From the NCBI RefSeq assembly GCF_014699075.1, contig NZ_JACXAB010000002.1, forward strand, positions 1-64,000: DNA of 64,000 nucleotides, given 5' to 3'. Both the position numbers and the translations under genes were made by a program. Position 1 is the stretch's first letter, and every line of letters begins with the position of its first letter. The notes under the pieces are model-generated. The model was not told where the DNA came from and did not search any database. It was given only the letters and a program-made list of their open reading frames with translations. Positions 16,546-25,115 of this stretch are shown piece by piece. This DNA comes from Microvirga sp. GTDB taxonomy: Bacteria > Pseudomonadota > Alphaproteobacteria > Rhizobiales > Beijerinckiaceae.

Positions 16546-17397
16546 ATGCTTTTCCCGCAGCCGCCTAACGAGGCCGAGCGTCTCGCCGCTCTCCACAGCC
16601 TGGCCATTCTCGACACCCCATCTTCGCCTGCCATTGATCGCATCTGCCGCATCGCAAAACAGCTATTCGATGTTCCAATGGTTCACGTGACCCTGGCCGA
16701 TGCCCATCGCTACTTCCTCAAGGCCAAGCCGGAAGGAATGTCGTTATCTGAGCTGCCCAGAGACTATGCGTTCTGTAACTACACGATTTTGCACGATGAG
16801 GTGTTCGTGGTGCCGGACGCAGTGGCGGACCGGACCTTTGTGAAGAACCCTTATGTGGTGGGGGAACCTCACATCAGGTTCTATGCCGGTGCTCCGCTAA
16901 CGATCCGGCCGGGTATCCGGCTCGGTGCCCTGTGTGTCTCCGACCTGAAGCCGCGGGAGTTCAGTCCGCACCAAATGACGATGCTGCGCAGTTTGGCTCG
17001 GCTCGTCGTCGATGAGTTGTGGTTGCATCATCTGGAAGTGACCGGTCAGGCCGACACCCAACCGCTTCCGTCAGACACGAGAGGAACGCCCCTCGATTTC
17101 GAGACGTGGGTTCCCCCAACCAGCGCTCAGATCCGGGCCGCCCGAGGTCTCCTGAATTGGTCGACACGAGAGCTGGCAGACGCCGCCAATATCTCTCCCA
17201 CCTCGGTCAAGCGTGTGGAGATCCACGGGGAAACCTCGGTCCGCCGCGACAGCTTGGAGGCCATTGTGCTGGCATTCCAGGAACAGGGCGTGAAATTCAC
17301 CCGTGCGTCCGATGGTACGCTCGGCGTGGCCCAGACATCGTCCAGGGGAAGTGCACCAGTCTCAGACGAAGCGAGGGATCATTCGTCCTTAAGATAA
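16546..17397 (+). CDS. GAF sensor with C-terminal XRE-type helix-turn-helix
   Basis: 283 residues. A GAF domain fills about 5-165 (AALHSLAILDTPSSP, FYAGAPLTIRPGIRLGALCV), of the subfamily that commonly starts sensor kinases and cyclases. About residues 190-255 form an XRE-like DNA-binding domain (IRAARGLLNWSTRELADAANISPTSVKRVE). This suggests a one-component regulator coupling a cytoplasmic ligand to transcription. The same GAF type opens the kinase at 20363, so the two may respond to related signals. No Shine-Dalgarno is clear before the ATG. Confidence 0.82.
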   Translation: MLFPQPPNEAERLAALHSLAILDTPSSPAIDRICRIAKQLFDVPMVHVTLADAHRYFLKAKPEGMSLSELPRDYAFCNYTILHDEVFVVPDAVADRTFVKNPYVVGEPHIRFYAGAPLTIRPGIRLGALCVSDLKPREFSPHQMTMLRSLARLVVDELWLHHLEVTGQADTQPLPSDTRGTPLDFETWVPPTSAQIRAARGLLNWSTRELADAANISPTSVKRVEIHGETSVRRDSLEAIVLAFQEQGVKFTRASDGTLGVAQTSSRGSAPVSDEARDHSSLR

Positions 17398-17405
17398 ACT
17401 GGGGA

Positions 17406-17735
17406 TCAAGTTGGGAGGCGGTGAACGACATTGGTTCGCGACTCTGACATCGCTTCCCATCCGAGTTCGGCCAGGACGCCAAAGCGCTCCCGGTGATCGG
17501 CAGAGGCCCAGATCACCTCGAGCTGCCCACTGGTGTCCCGCATGGCAATGATCGCACCGTCCCAGCGGGTATGAATAAGCCCTGGTTCGGTGGAGCCGTA
17601 GCCTGTCTCCTCGCGCCAGACCATGCGGGCGATGGCGCACATGACCCCAAAAGCCTCATGCAGGCGCGAGATCCGATCCGGCTCGGTCTCTTCGTTGTGA
17701 GCCGATATCGCGGGGTATTGGTGCAGGCTGCTCAT
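17406..17735 (-). CDS. Hypothetical protein, 109 residues
   Basis: No family recognised. The composition is that of a soluble globular protein with two Trp-containing stretches (TRWDGAIIAMRDTSGQLEVIWAS and FGVLAELGWEAM). No signal peptide or membrane segment. It is convergent with the GAF-HTH gene, ending 9 bases from it. Coding on this strand is favoured by sensible hydrophobic patterning; the opposite frame gives low-complexity sequence. Confidence 0.55.
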   Translation of the reverse strand: MSSLHQYPAISAHNEETEPDRISRLHEAFGVMCAIARMVWREETGYGSTEPGLIHTRWDGAIIAMRDTSGQLEVIWASADHRERFGVLAELGWEAMSESRTNVVHRLPT

Positions 17736-18322
17736 CGTCGTTGCGGCTCACGTCATCGGATCCAGAGGTTACTGGATCCTCTTGCCTTACGGCAGCTTTG
17801 AGGGAAAGGCCTAAGGTCCGCCAGCCGCAGGGTGCAATGGCGGAAGCCTCCTCACCCGCCGTTGCCAGGTAGATGAGGAGGCCTCCTGGCCTTGAAGGCA
17901 GTAGCTGCCCTCGCTCCAATAACCGAAAACTTGGCCTAGCGTTTCATCCGATCTGACTTGGTATCTTCAGCGGTGAGCATGATCCAAAGAAGAGCCCTTC
18001 GATCTGGTGATCAAGGGCCCAGGAGGAAGGTGTAGGTGAACAAAACCTTCAAGCCGCTAATCATGATGAGGTAGAAGGGTTTCAGCTTAACCACACATTT
18101 GTAGAGGAAGAGGCGTTTGCCTCGATTGGCTTAGCCCGGAGGGGCATACCCGTTTGGGAACCGCCATGGTTTAGCCTCGTTAATGCCACACCACGCCCAC
18201 GCTTAGGCGACCTCCCTCGGACCAGACGGCAGCTTTGCCAGAAGGACCTACCTGCGAGCCGCAGGTGGAAGGGTGAAGCTTTGGTGGGGATCTGGTCTGA
18301 CAAAAACAAGGGGATTCTGAAC
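17736..18322. other. Intergenic region with one candidate tiny reading frame
   Basis: No normal-sized gene is supported. At 18021 an AGGAGGAAGG site precedes GTG 18036, which opens a 12-codon frame (VNKTFKPLIMMR then TAG). A leader peptide or small protein is possible but unproven. A short dyad (GAGCCCTTCGATC / GATCAAGGGCCC) lies just upstream, near 17993-18020. The promoter of the LuxR-type gene should be near the right end. Confidence 0.35.
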
Positions 18323-19045
18323 ATGGACCAAGACATCGGCTATAGGACGCAATCCCTGCCTTCGACGCTGAATGCTCCCGCTTCAGTCACCACCTACCTG
18401 GTCTGCCAGAATACGCTGCTTCAGACGGGTGTCAGGTACATCCTGAAAGGCACCAGATTTGTGGTCGCGGACGATGGGCTCTCCGATGGGGAGAGCCCGG
18501 AGCTGGTTCTTCTCTGCGACAGCCCCCCGCAAGGCGCTGCTGTCGAAACGATCAAGCAATTGAAGGAGCAGTATCCGAGCGCCCGCGTGGTGGCTCTCAG
18601 TGACAACGTCGATCCTTGGACCGTTCGGGAACTCTGCACCGCCGGGCTCGACGGGCTGTGCCCGACAGGGATGCCCCAGGCCGCTGTGCTCGCGGCCTTG
18701 GAGTTGGTTATGCTGGGCGAGATGTTCCTGCCGATCTCGGTAAGCCTGGCTATGCTCGAGCAAGCCTCCTCTCCTGGAGCGCCGATGATGGCCGCTGCGA
18801 ATGATCCTGCAGGACTGCCAGCCAAGTTCTCCGATCGCGAAACTCAGATCCTGAGGCTGCTCACGACGGGAGCCTCCAACAAGCTGATCGCCCGTGATCT
18901 TGGCGTGGCCGAGGCTACGGTGAAAGTGCACGTCAAGGCGATCTTGCGGAAGGCGAAAGCTGCCAATCGTACCCAGGCTGCCATGTGGGCAACCCAGCAT
19001 TTTGGCCTGCAAGCCGATGCCGGATACGCCAAGGTCGTGGGCTGA
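18323..19045 (+). CDS. LuxR/NarL-type regulator with degenerate receiver domain
   Basis: 240 residues from the ATG at 18323, which has AAGGGG upstream; a frame opening at 18281 lacks such a site. Residues about 20-150 have receiver-like order, but the acidic pair normally found after the first strand is missing (VTTYLVCQNTLL), although an Asp follows the third strand (LLCDSP). Residues about 170-230 are a GerE-type HTH (FSDRETQILRLLTTGASNKLIARDLGVAEATVKVHVKAIL). It probably regulates without normal phosphorylation. No partner kinase is adjacent; the FixL-like kinase 1.3 kb away is a candidate only. Confidence 0.82.
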   Translation: MDQDIGYRTQSLPSTLNAPASVTTYLVCQNTLLQTGVRYILKGTRFVVADDGLSDGESPELVLLCDSPPQGAAVETIKQLKEQYPSARVVALSDNVDPWTVRELCTAGLDGLCPTGMPQAAVLAALELVMLGEMFLPISVSLAMLEQASSPGAPMMAAANDPAGLPAKFSDRETQILRLLTTGASNKLIARDLGVAEATVKVHVKAILRKAKAANRTQAAMWATQHFGLQADAGYAKVVG

Positions 19046-19343
19046 CGCGCTCCATACGGGCCATAAAAACGAAGTCGCATGAAAAGGGGCCCGCTCCGCG
19101 GGGGAGGGGCCCTAAGATTGATGCCGTTGTTCTTGAGAGAGGAACGGCGATCCTTTTCCAGACGGTCGAACAGGAGCGAACGACCCGTCAGATAGGCAAA
19201 CGACGGGTGATCCGGCCTATTCCAGCGTGGCCGGAAAGAAAAAAGATCGATTGATGTCGGGCCTCCACCTTCGCGCCTGACAGACCAAGCGGGGCCGGCA
19301 AACACATACAGTCACGCTGAAACCTAACCCGAAAGGGTGAGTT

Positions 19344-19367
19344 CCCCTTCACATATGTGAACAGGGG
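19344..19367. promoter_or_regulatory. Dyad with perfect core TTCACATATGTGAA before the NepR-like gene
   Basis: The 14-bp core at 19348-19361 is perfectly palindromic and is flanked by CCCC and AGGGG, extending the symmetry. It lies 37 bases before the NepR-like ATG. It may be an operator for a dimeric regulator or a hairpin in the leader RNA. No known consensus fits it exactly. Confidence 0.4.
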
Positions 19368-19397
19368 CAATGCAGGGACATCCATGAGAACGATGCC

Positions 19398-19598
19398 ATG
19401 CAGCAGAGCAACAGACAGCAGTGGGCAAGACAGATTCCAGAAAGCCTGAACTTTTCCCAGGAGCAGGTAACCTTCATTCTGGGGCACTCCCTGCGCAGCC
19501 AGTACGACGCCATCCTCGCAGCTGACCTCCCGGACCGGCTGAAAGCTCTTGTGCAAGAGCTTGAGAACAAGCAGAGAGCGGCGTCAGACGCCGGCTAA
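19398..19598 (+). CDS. NepR-like anti-sigma factor
   Basis: 66 residues. ILGHSLRSQYDAILAADLPDRLKALVQELE follows the NepR pattern of two short helices joined at a Pro-Asp/Glu-Arg turn (LRxxYD...PxPDRxxxLLxxLE). In alphaproteobacteria NepR holds the EcfG general-stress sigma factor until the anti-anti-sigma PhyR releases it. No ecfG or phyR is in the window, so this may be an extra copy acting on partners elsewhere. Two helices and the length fit well. A short upstream ATG-rich leader makes the exact start uncertain. Confidence 0.68.
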   Translation: MQQSNRQQWARQIPESLNFSQEQVTFILGHSLRSQYDAILAADLPDRLKALVQELENKQRAASDAG

Positions 19599-19629
19599 GC
19601 TGCACCTTCAGCAATCATGGAATGAGTAG

Positions 19630-19926
19630 ATGGCCGGAAACACGGTGACCCGGGCAGACCTGTGCAATGCGGTCTACGACGCCTCAGGCCTGCCCCGGCA
19701 TGAAGCCTCCGCGCTGGTGGAGCAGGTACTGTTAGAGATCAGTGACGCCTGCGTCAGAGGGGAAAGTGTCAAACTATCCGGTTTCGGCACGTTCACGGTC
19801 CGAAATAAAGCTGAACGCGTAGGCCGCAATCCGAAGACAGGTGTCGAGGTGCCAATCGAACCACGGCGGGCGCTCACATTCAGCCCGTCTCCCGTACTGA
19901 AGAACCACGTCAACGGAACGTCCTAA
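19630..19926 (+). CDS. ihfA: Integration host factor alpha-like DNA-bending protein (HU/IHF family)
   Basis: 98 residues. HU/IHF features run end to end: [74 protein letters not shown]. The RNPKTG beta-arm with its Pro is the DNA-intercalating element. The pattern is nearer IHF-alpha than HU. Housekeeping ihfA usually sits by pheT or a MerR gene, so this copy in an accessory context is likely a paralogue. It follows the NepR-like gene by 31 bases, suggesting one transcript. Confidence 0.85.
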   Translation: MAGNTVTRADLCNAVYDASGLPRHEASALVEQVLLEISDACVRGESVKLSGFGTFTVRNKAERVGRNPKTGVEVPIEPRRALTFSPSPVLKNHVNGTS

Positions 19927-19950
19927 GCGTTCGCAGGCCGAAAAAGAAAA

Positions 19951-19986
19951 GGGCCGCGCCCGGTCTTTTGACCGTGTTCGCGACCC
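19951..19986. terminator. Imperfect long hairpin after ihfA
   Basis: GGGCCGCG...CGGTC pairs imperfectly with GACCG...CGCGACCC around TTTT. It is preceded by AAAAAGAAAA, a tract also seen next to other hairpins here (35.5, 41.5 and 62.2 kb). The remainder of 19987-20362 shows no gene and should contain the promoter of the kinase gene. Confidence 0.4.
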
Positions 19987-20362
19987 GTCTGCCCCCGCAG
20001 TTGCCCCTACGGTAAGTACGTAAAACTGTTGTTGTTTTTGAAATCGACGCTTGAAAATGTGCCGTGCTTCAATGCACCGGAAGATGAACCAGTCGGTTAC
20101 TTGGCGCAATAAGGGAAAACCGAAAGCTTGGCCGTGAGCAGACTACGTATTCTCTTAACGTAATTCGAGAACATTGCAGCAAACATAACGAGAACATAAT
20201 CCACTCTACTGACTAGAAGCCTATCTAAAGTTCCCTTTGCTCAGCTTGGTCATAAGTTGCATCGGCGTTTACGTTGCGGAACACGGACCTCTTTGCTATC
20301 GCCCCAGAGGCGTTACCTCCAATGGGTAGAACACGTCTAAGGGTCGGGGCAGCATTCCAACG

Positions 20363-22801
20363 ATGGCCATCAGCAGTTTCAGCAGCAGCATCCCTGGGCC
20401 TGCCAACACCAATCGGGTGGCTGCGGTTCGGGATCTGCACATACTCGACACTCCTCCCGAGGATGTCTTCGACGATGCCGTTCTGATCGCCGCGCAGGCC
20501 TGTCAGGCCCCCATGGGATCCATCGGCTTCATGGCTGAGGGCCGGCACTGGTTCAAGGCCAGGATCGGCTTCGATGCCGCCGAGATACCGGCGGACCTCT
20601 CAATTTGCGCCTACACGATCCAACAGCCGGACCTGACAGTTATCCCCGATCTCAGGGAGCATCCGGAGTTTCGCCACAACCCGTTTGTCACGGAAGAGCC
20701 GCAGCTGCGCTTCTACGCCGGCATCGCCCTTCGGGATGGGAACGGTGTTCCTGTTGGGACTCTGACCGTTGTAGATCGTGAGCCCCGCCCGGAAGGGCTC
20801 TCCCAGGTGCAGGAGCGAACCCTGCTGGCGCTGGCCCGCTCCATTCAGCGCGAGATGAAGTTGCGCAAAGCCGAGCGCGAACTCGCTGAGAAGACCGAGA
20901 TGCTGGATCGGCTGCATGCCAGCTCTGAGGACTGCATCAAGGTTCTCGATCTGGAGGGCCGCCTGCGCTTCATGAGCGAAGGCGGTTGCAGGGCCATGGA
21001 GGTGGGAGCCTTTGCTGATATCGAGGGCTGCGACTGGCTCGACTTCTGGACAGGACCAACGGCTGATGACGCCCGCAGGGCTGTACTTCGGGCCAAGCTC
21101 GGCGACACCGGGCGCTTTCGCGGCTTCTGCCCAACGCTCGCCGGCACCCCGAAGTGGTGGGACGTGATGGTCACGCCGATCCTGGGCAGCGACGGCAAAC
21201 CGGATGGGTTGCTGGCCATCTCCCGTGACATCACAGGGCTGCAGCACGTCGAGGAGAGCCTGCGCCAGAGCGAGGAGCGGCTGCGCCTGGCGATCGAGAC
21301 CACCGGCCTCGGGATCTGGGATCTGAACGTGCTGACGGGCGAGCGGCAGTGGAGCGCCGAGGCCCGGGAGTTGTTTGGCTTTGCACCAGACACCGTGATT
21401 ACCCAGGACCTTGTCCTTGAGTGCATTCATCCTGAGGATCGGGAGGACATCATACAAACTGCCTACACTAATCAACTAGGCGACAGTCTGATCTTCACCA
21501 ACACGTTTCGGATCATCCGGGCTGATACTGGCCAAGAGCGCTGGATCACATCCGTCGGGCACACGCTCGTCGACAAGGATGGGCGGCCAACCCGTAGGCT
21601 TGGCATCGCCCAGGATGTCACCCACCATGTAGAGGCCGAAGTAGCCCTGCGTGGCAGCCAAGACGATCTGCTCCGGCAGACCGCTCACCTGCAATCGATC
21701 CTGGCGACTGTGCCGGACGCAATGGTGGTGTCGAATGAGAAGGGGATCATCACCTCGTTCAGCGCCGCCGCTGTGAAGATGTTCGGTTACGAGCCTGAGG
21801 AGATCATCGGCACCAGCGTCAAGTTCCTGATGCCGGTGCCGTACCGCGACAACCACGAAGGCTTCATGCACCGCTACCGGCAGACCGGCGAGCGTCGGAT
21901 CACGGAAAGCGGCCGTGTGGCAGTTGCCCAGCGCAAGGACGGCTCGACCTTCCCGATGGAGGTGCATCTCGGCGAGATGGAGTCAGGGGGGAAGCTCTTC
22001 TTTACTGCCTTTATCCGCGACTTGACCGACCGGCAGTATACGGAAAAGCGCATGCAGGAGTTGCAATCCGAGTTGGCTTACATGTCCCGGCTCTCCGCCA
22101 TGGGTGAGATGGGATCAACCCTGGCGCACGAGGTCAATCAGCCGCTGACTGCGATCACAGGCTACCTGAAGGGCTGCGGCATGATCCTGGACCGGATGGA
22201 CGGCGAGTACGTTCCGATGCTCAGGCAGGGGATGGAGGGAGCCGCGGAGGAGGCTCTGCGCGCGGGAGAGGTGATCCGGCACCTGCGGGCGTTTGTGGCC
22301 CGTGGGGAAACGGATCAAGAAGTCGAGGATCTGCGCAAGCTGATCGAAGAGGCGAGTGCGCTTGCGCTCGCTGGCGCCAAGGACAAGGGCATCAAAGTTG
22401 ACTTCGATCTTCCTCATGAGAGCCCCAAGGTGCTCGTGAGCCGGGTGCAGATCCAGCAGGTTCTGCTCAATCTGGTTCGCAACGCCATGGAGGCGATGCA
22501 GGACGTGGAGGAGCGCGATCTGAACATCAAGGCAGAGGTGGAAGACCAGGGGTCGATGGTCCGCCTGAGCGTCAAAGACACCGGGACCGGCCTGGCGCCT
22601 TCTGTCCAAGAACGGCTGTTCACCCCGTTTACGACCACGAAGCAGACCGGCATGGGCGTAGGCCTGTCGATCTGCCGGACGATCATCGAGGCGCATGGCG
22701 GAAAGATCTGGGCTGACTCGGCGCCTGGGGAAGGGACCACGTTTTACTTCACCTTGAAGGTGGTTCGGGAAGAGGAGCTTGCCGAGGCGGCAGAGGAGTA
22801 A
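20363..22801 (+). CDS. GAF-PAS-PAS-PAS sensor histidine kinase with FixL-like haem PAS and kinase core
   Basis: 812 residues, soluble. GAF at about 20-155, PAS at about 180-290 and 295-415, then a third PAS at about 440-555 that matches the FixL oxygen-sensing domain. Relative to Bradyrhizobium FixL, proximal His200 aligns with H498, Arg206 with R504 and distal Arg220 with R518, while His214 is Arg here. The kinase follows: LAHEVNQPL with phospho-acceptor His589, then ATPase N, G1 and G2 boxes (NLVRNAMEAM, DTGTGLAP, GMGVGLSI). Haem and oxygen sensing are inferred from these residues. There is no FixJ-type partner with an intact receiver next to it, and no transmembrane helices. Confidence 0.88.
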   Translation: MAISSFSSSIPGPANTNRVAAVRDLHILDTPPEDVFDDAVLIAAQACQAPMGSIGFMAEGRHWFKARIGFDAAEIPADLSICAYTIQQPDLTVIPDLREHPEFRHNPFVTEEPQLRFYAGIALRDGNGVPVGTLTVVDREPRPEGLSQVQERTLLALARSIQREMKLRKAERELAEKTEMLDRLHASSEDCIKVLDLEGRLRFMSEGGCRAMEVGAFADIEGCDWLDFWTGPTADDARRAVLRAKLGDTGRFRGFCPTLAGTPKWWDVMVTPILGSDGKPDGLLAISRDITGLQHVEESLRQSEERLRLAIETTGLGIWDLNVLTGERQWSAEARELFGFAPDTVITQDLVLECIHPEDREDIIQTAYTNQLGDSLIFTNTFRIIRADTGQERWITSVGHTLVDKDGRPTRRLGIAQDVTHHVEAEVALRGSQDDLLRQTAHLQSILATVPDAMVVSNEKGIITSFSAAAVKMFGYEPEEIIGTSVKFLMPVPYRDNHEGFMHRYRQTGERRITESGRVAVAQRKDGSTFPMEVHLGEMESGGKLFFTAFIRDLTDRQYTEKRMQELQSELAYMSRLSAMGEMGSTLAHEVNQPLTAITGYLKGCGMILDRMDGEYVPMLRQGMEGAAEEALRAGEVIRHLRAFVARGETDQEVEDLRKLIEEASALALAGAKDKGIKVDFDLPHESPKVLVSRVQIQQVLLNLVRNAMEAMQDVEERDLNIKAEVEDQGSMVRLSVKDTGTGLAPSVQERLFTPFTTTKQTGMGVGLSICRTIIEAHGGKIWADSAPGEGTTFYFTLKVVREEELAEAAEE

Positions 22802-23010
22802 TCTCGCAGAGCAGGCACCACTGCGAAGGCCCTGAAACTGTCACAAACCCGAGTAGGCTGACGAATACGGCCTTGCCCTGTCTCAGCTCGCACTGACACA
22901 GTACCCCGAGGCCGCGACGCCGACCGGCCGTGCGGTCTCTTGTGCTCGCTGCGAGCAACCGCTCAAGGTGACCCGACCGGTCGGCGTCACCCAATCCCAA
23001 ACAGAAAAAT

Positions 23011-23031
23011 GGCCGCTGGAAACCAGCGGCC
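23011..23031 (-). terminator. Intrinsic terminator of the Cache-GGDEF gene
   Basis: GGCCGCTGG AAA CCAGCGGCC is a perfect 9-bp stem. On the minus strand it is followed by ATTTTTCTG, placing it 112 bases after the stop of the GGDEF gene. An outer CCCAAAC/GTTTGGG pair extends the dyad. It may also end the kinase transcript from the left. Confidence 0.65.
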
Positions 23032-23142
23032 CGAGTTTGGGAGGAAGTTGTCCAGAGGGCCATCCCGAAGGGCGATCTCCCGGATGGAAGGACAGCTTGT
23101 TTTACGCTCACTGGCTTGCAGGAAGCTTGCTCTGCTTAGGTT

Positions 23143-24756
23143 TCAAGCGGCGACAGCGCAGTTACGGCCGTTGGCTTTGGCCTCGTAGAGCGCTCCGTCA
23201 GCCCGGTCGAGCATGTCCTGAACCGTCTCGCCTGGGATCATCCCATCGGCCATGCCGATGCTACAGCCTACCCGAACGGCCTTGCCGGCAAGCAGCATCG
23301 GCTCATTGACGGCCTTAATCAGTCGCTCAGCGATCTCCTGAAGCCCAGGAGCCGATGTGCCAGCTTCCGTATGCACGATAATGACAAACTCGTCGCCGCC
23401 GATGCGAGCAACCACATCGTTGCTACGCAGACAGGAGAGCATGCGGGCGCTGACCTGTTTCAGCACAATGTCACCGGCATGATGCCCCAAGCTGTCATTG
23501 ATCGGCTTGAACTTGTCGAGGTCGAGGCTCAGGAGGGCAAAGTCAGGGACAGGAGCATCGGTGACGAGCTTCCCCAGGTACTCGTCGAACATGCGTCGGT
23601 TGGGCAGTCCGGTGAGCGTGTCGTGGTAGGCGGCGTCTTCCATCTTCGACAAGGCATTTTGAGTCTTGTCGAGGGACGCGACCAAGTCTCGAAGCGATGT
23701 CGAGAGATCAGCCACCTCCGCCGCCCCACGGAGCTGAGGAATCTCGACACCCGGTTCACCCTGCCGCAGACGCACAGCAGCGTCGGCAATGGCATGCAGG
23801 GGCCGGGTAATCAGGCCGGCGGCGAACCAGGCGAGTGCGCTGAACAGCGCTGCAAAGCCGACACCCCACAGGAAGATCTCACGGCTGGCATCGTCCGCAT
23901 TCTCGTAGGCCGCTGCAAGTGGCTGACGGGCGAGGATCGTCCACCCGAGGCCGGAGTAGTCAGCCTGTCCAGCACCGCGGGAATAGCCGGTGAGGTATCG
24001 CTGTCCATCGGGCCACGTCTCAATGACCCAGCCGGATCCTTTGGACTGAGCCAGTTTGAGGCTCTCAACCGGCAGCGGCCGTCCAATGGTGTTTGCGGAC
24101 CCGAGAAGCACAGTGCCGTCGGCGCCGACGATAAAGGTCTCCAGTCCGAGCCTCTCTTGGGCCGGGCGGAGAAGTCTATCCTGCACCTCTCGGGCCCAGC
24201 CCCAGGAGAAATGGGCGGCCAAGACCCCAAGAGTTCTGCCGGTGCTGTCCTGAATGGGGGTTGCCACGTCGACGAACTTCATCGGCTCGCCGGTCGGGTT
24301 CGGCAGAAGCTTTGCGAGCAGTACGGCCTCGTGCACGTCACCGATGAAGTGCCCTTTGACGCCTTCCTGGAAGACAGGGCGGGAGGAGACGTTGGCGCCG
24401 AGCAGGATCCGACCGCTGGAGGCGGTGACAATGCCATCCGTGTTGACGGTGCCGATCCAGGCCAGAGTGGGGTCCTTCAGTTGCAACTCATCGACGACCT
24501 TCTGGGCCTCAGACCAATCCCGGACGGCGCTAATCTTGGCCAGCACGCCGACCTGGCGGGAGCGGGATGCCATGTCGGCGTCCAGCTTGTCGGCCATCTG
24601 AAAGGCTGTTTCAGACAAGGCTCGACCAATTTCGCGCTCGAAGTGGCGCTCGGACCGAGCTCCCACAACGATGCTCATCGTGCTGGCCATAGCGATGACG
24701 AGGGCTGCGCCGGAAACGGCAACGATGGTTCTTAAATTCAAACGCTTCAACATCAC
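23143..24756 (-). CDS. Membrane Cache-HAMP-GGDEF diguanylate cyclase
   Basis: 537 residues: transmembrane helix (about 11-32), double-Cache periplasmic sensor (about 40-275), second helix (about 292-315), HAMP (to about 370), GGDEF (about 380-537). The GGDEF motif is intact (ARIGGDEFVII), and RSND five residues before it forms the inhibitory site. There is no EAL domain, so it should only synthesise c-di-GMP. The Cache part has the usual YSGLGWTILARQP strand. With the GGDEF-EAL protein at 2850 it is the second c-di-GMP enzyme in the window. It is transcribed toward the kinase gene. Confidence 0.92.
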   Translation of the reverse strand: MMLKRLNLRTIVAVSGAALVIAMASTMSIVVGARSERHFEREIGRALSETAFQMADKLDADMASRSRQVGVLAKISAVRDWSEAQKVVDELQLKDPTLAWIGTVNTDGIVTASSGRILLGANVSSRPVFQEGVKGHFIGDVHEAVLLAKLLPNPTGEPMKFVDVATPIQDSTGRTLGVLAAHFSWGWAREVQDRLLRPAQERLGLETFIVGADGTVLLGSANTIGRPLPVESLKLAQSKGSGWVIETWPDGQRYLTGYSRGAGQADYSGLGWTILARQPLAAAYENADDASREIFLWGVGFAALFSALAWFAAGLITRPLHAIADAAVRLRQGEPGVEIPQLRGAAEVADLSTSLRDLVASLDKTQNALSKMEDAAYHDTLTGLPNRRMFDEYLGKLVTDAPVPDFALLSLDLDKFKPINDSLGHHAGDIVLKQVSARMLSCLRSNDVVARIGGDEFVIIVHTEAGTSAPGLQEIAERLIKAVNEPMLLAGKAVRVGCSIGMADGMIPGETVQDMLDRADGALYEAKANGRNCAVAA

Positions 24757-25115
24757 TGATTCAATTCAGGGCTTCTCGTCGGCCCGTTACAACTTTCAAA
24801 TCCACAGAGCTTCGCTTTTGCGACCTCATACAATCCGCTATGCCATCTTCTCAAGTAACTCCATAGGGAACGGTTAAGACAGCGGGCATTCATAGGCCGC
24901 GTTGGAACCATCGTCGGAACAAATCAACAACCAAGTTCGCCCTTGCTCTTGAAAAACGCGAATCATGGACTCTATTCTGTTTTCAGTCGCCTTAACTCGG
25001 CAGACCTTCCCGATAGCCGTGCGGGGCTGGCGGTCCGTTTACCACCTCTTCGTCGTTCAAAAGTCAGTCTGAACCGGTGTACATGCATCGGGGCAGGAGT
25101 TCAGGAGTCTCTCTT
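24757..25115. other. Intergenic promoter region
   Basis: This divergent spacer lies between the diguanylate cyclase and HTH genes and is somewhat AT-richer than its surroundings. I see no gene, RNA or clear operator. The promoters of both flanking genes should be here. Confidence 0.4.

Noticed and set aside
18082..18336. Minus-strand frame of 84 codons in the 17.7-18.3 kb spacer
   Set aside because: No ribosome-binding site and an implausible composition; it also runs across the LuxR gene's start.
23371..24735. Long plus-strand open frame of 454 codons
   Set aside because: It is antisense to the Cache-GGDEF gene, whose motifs are intact; the product has no recognisable character and only reflects GC-rich codon bias.
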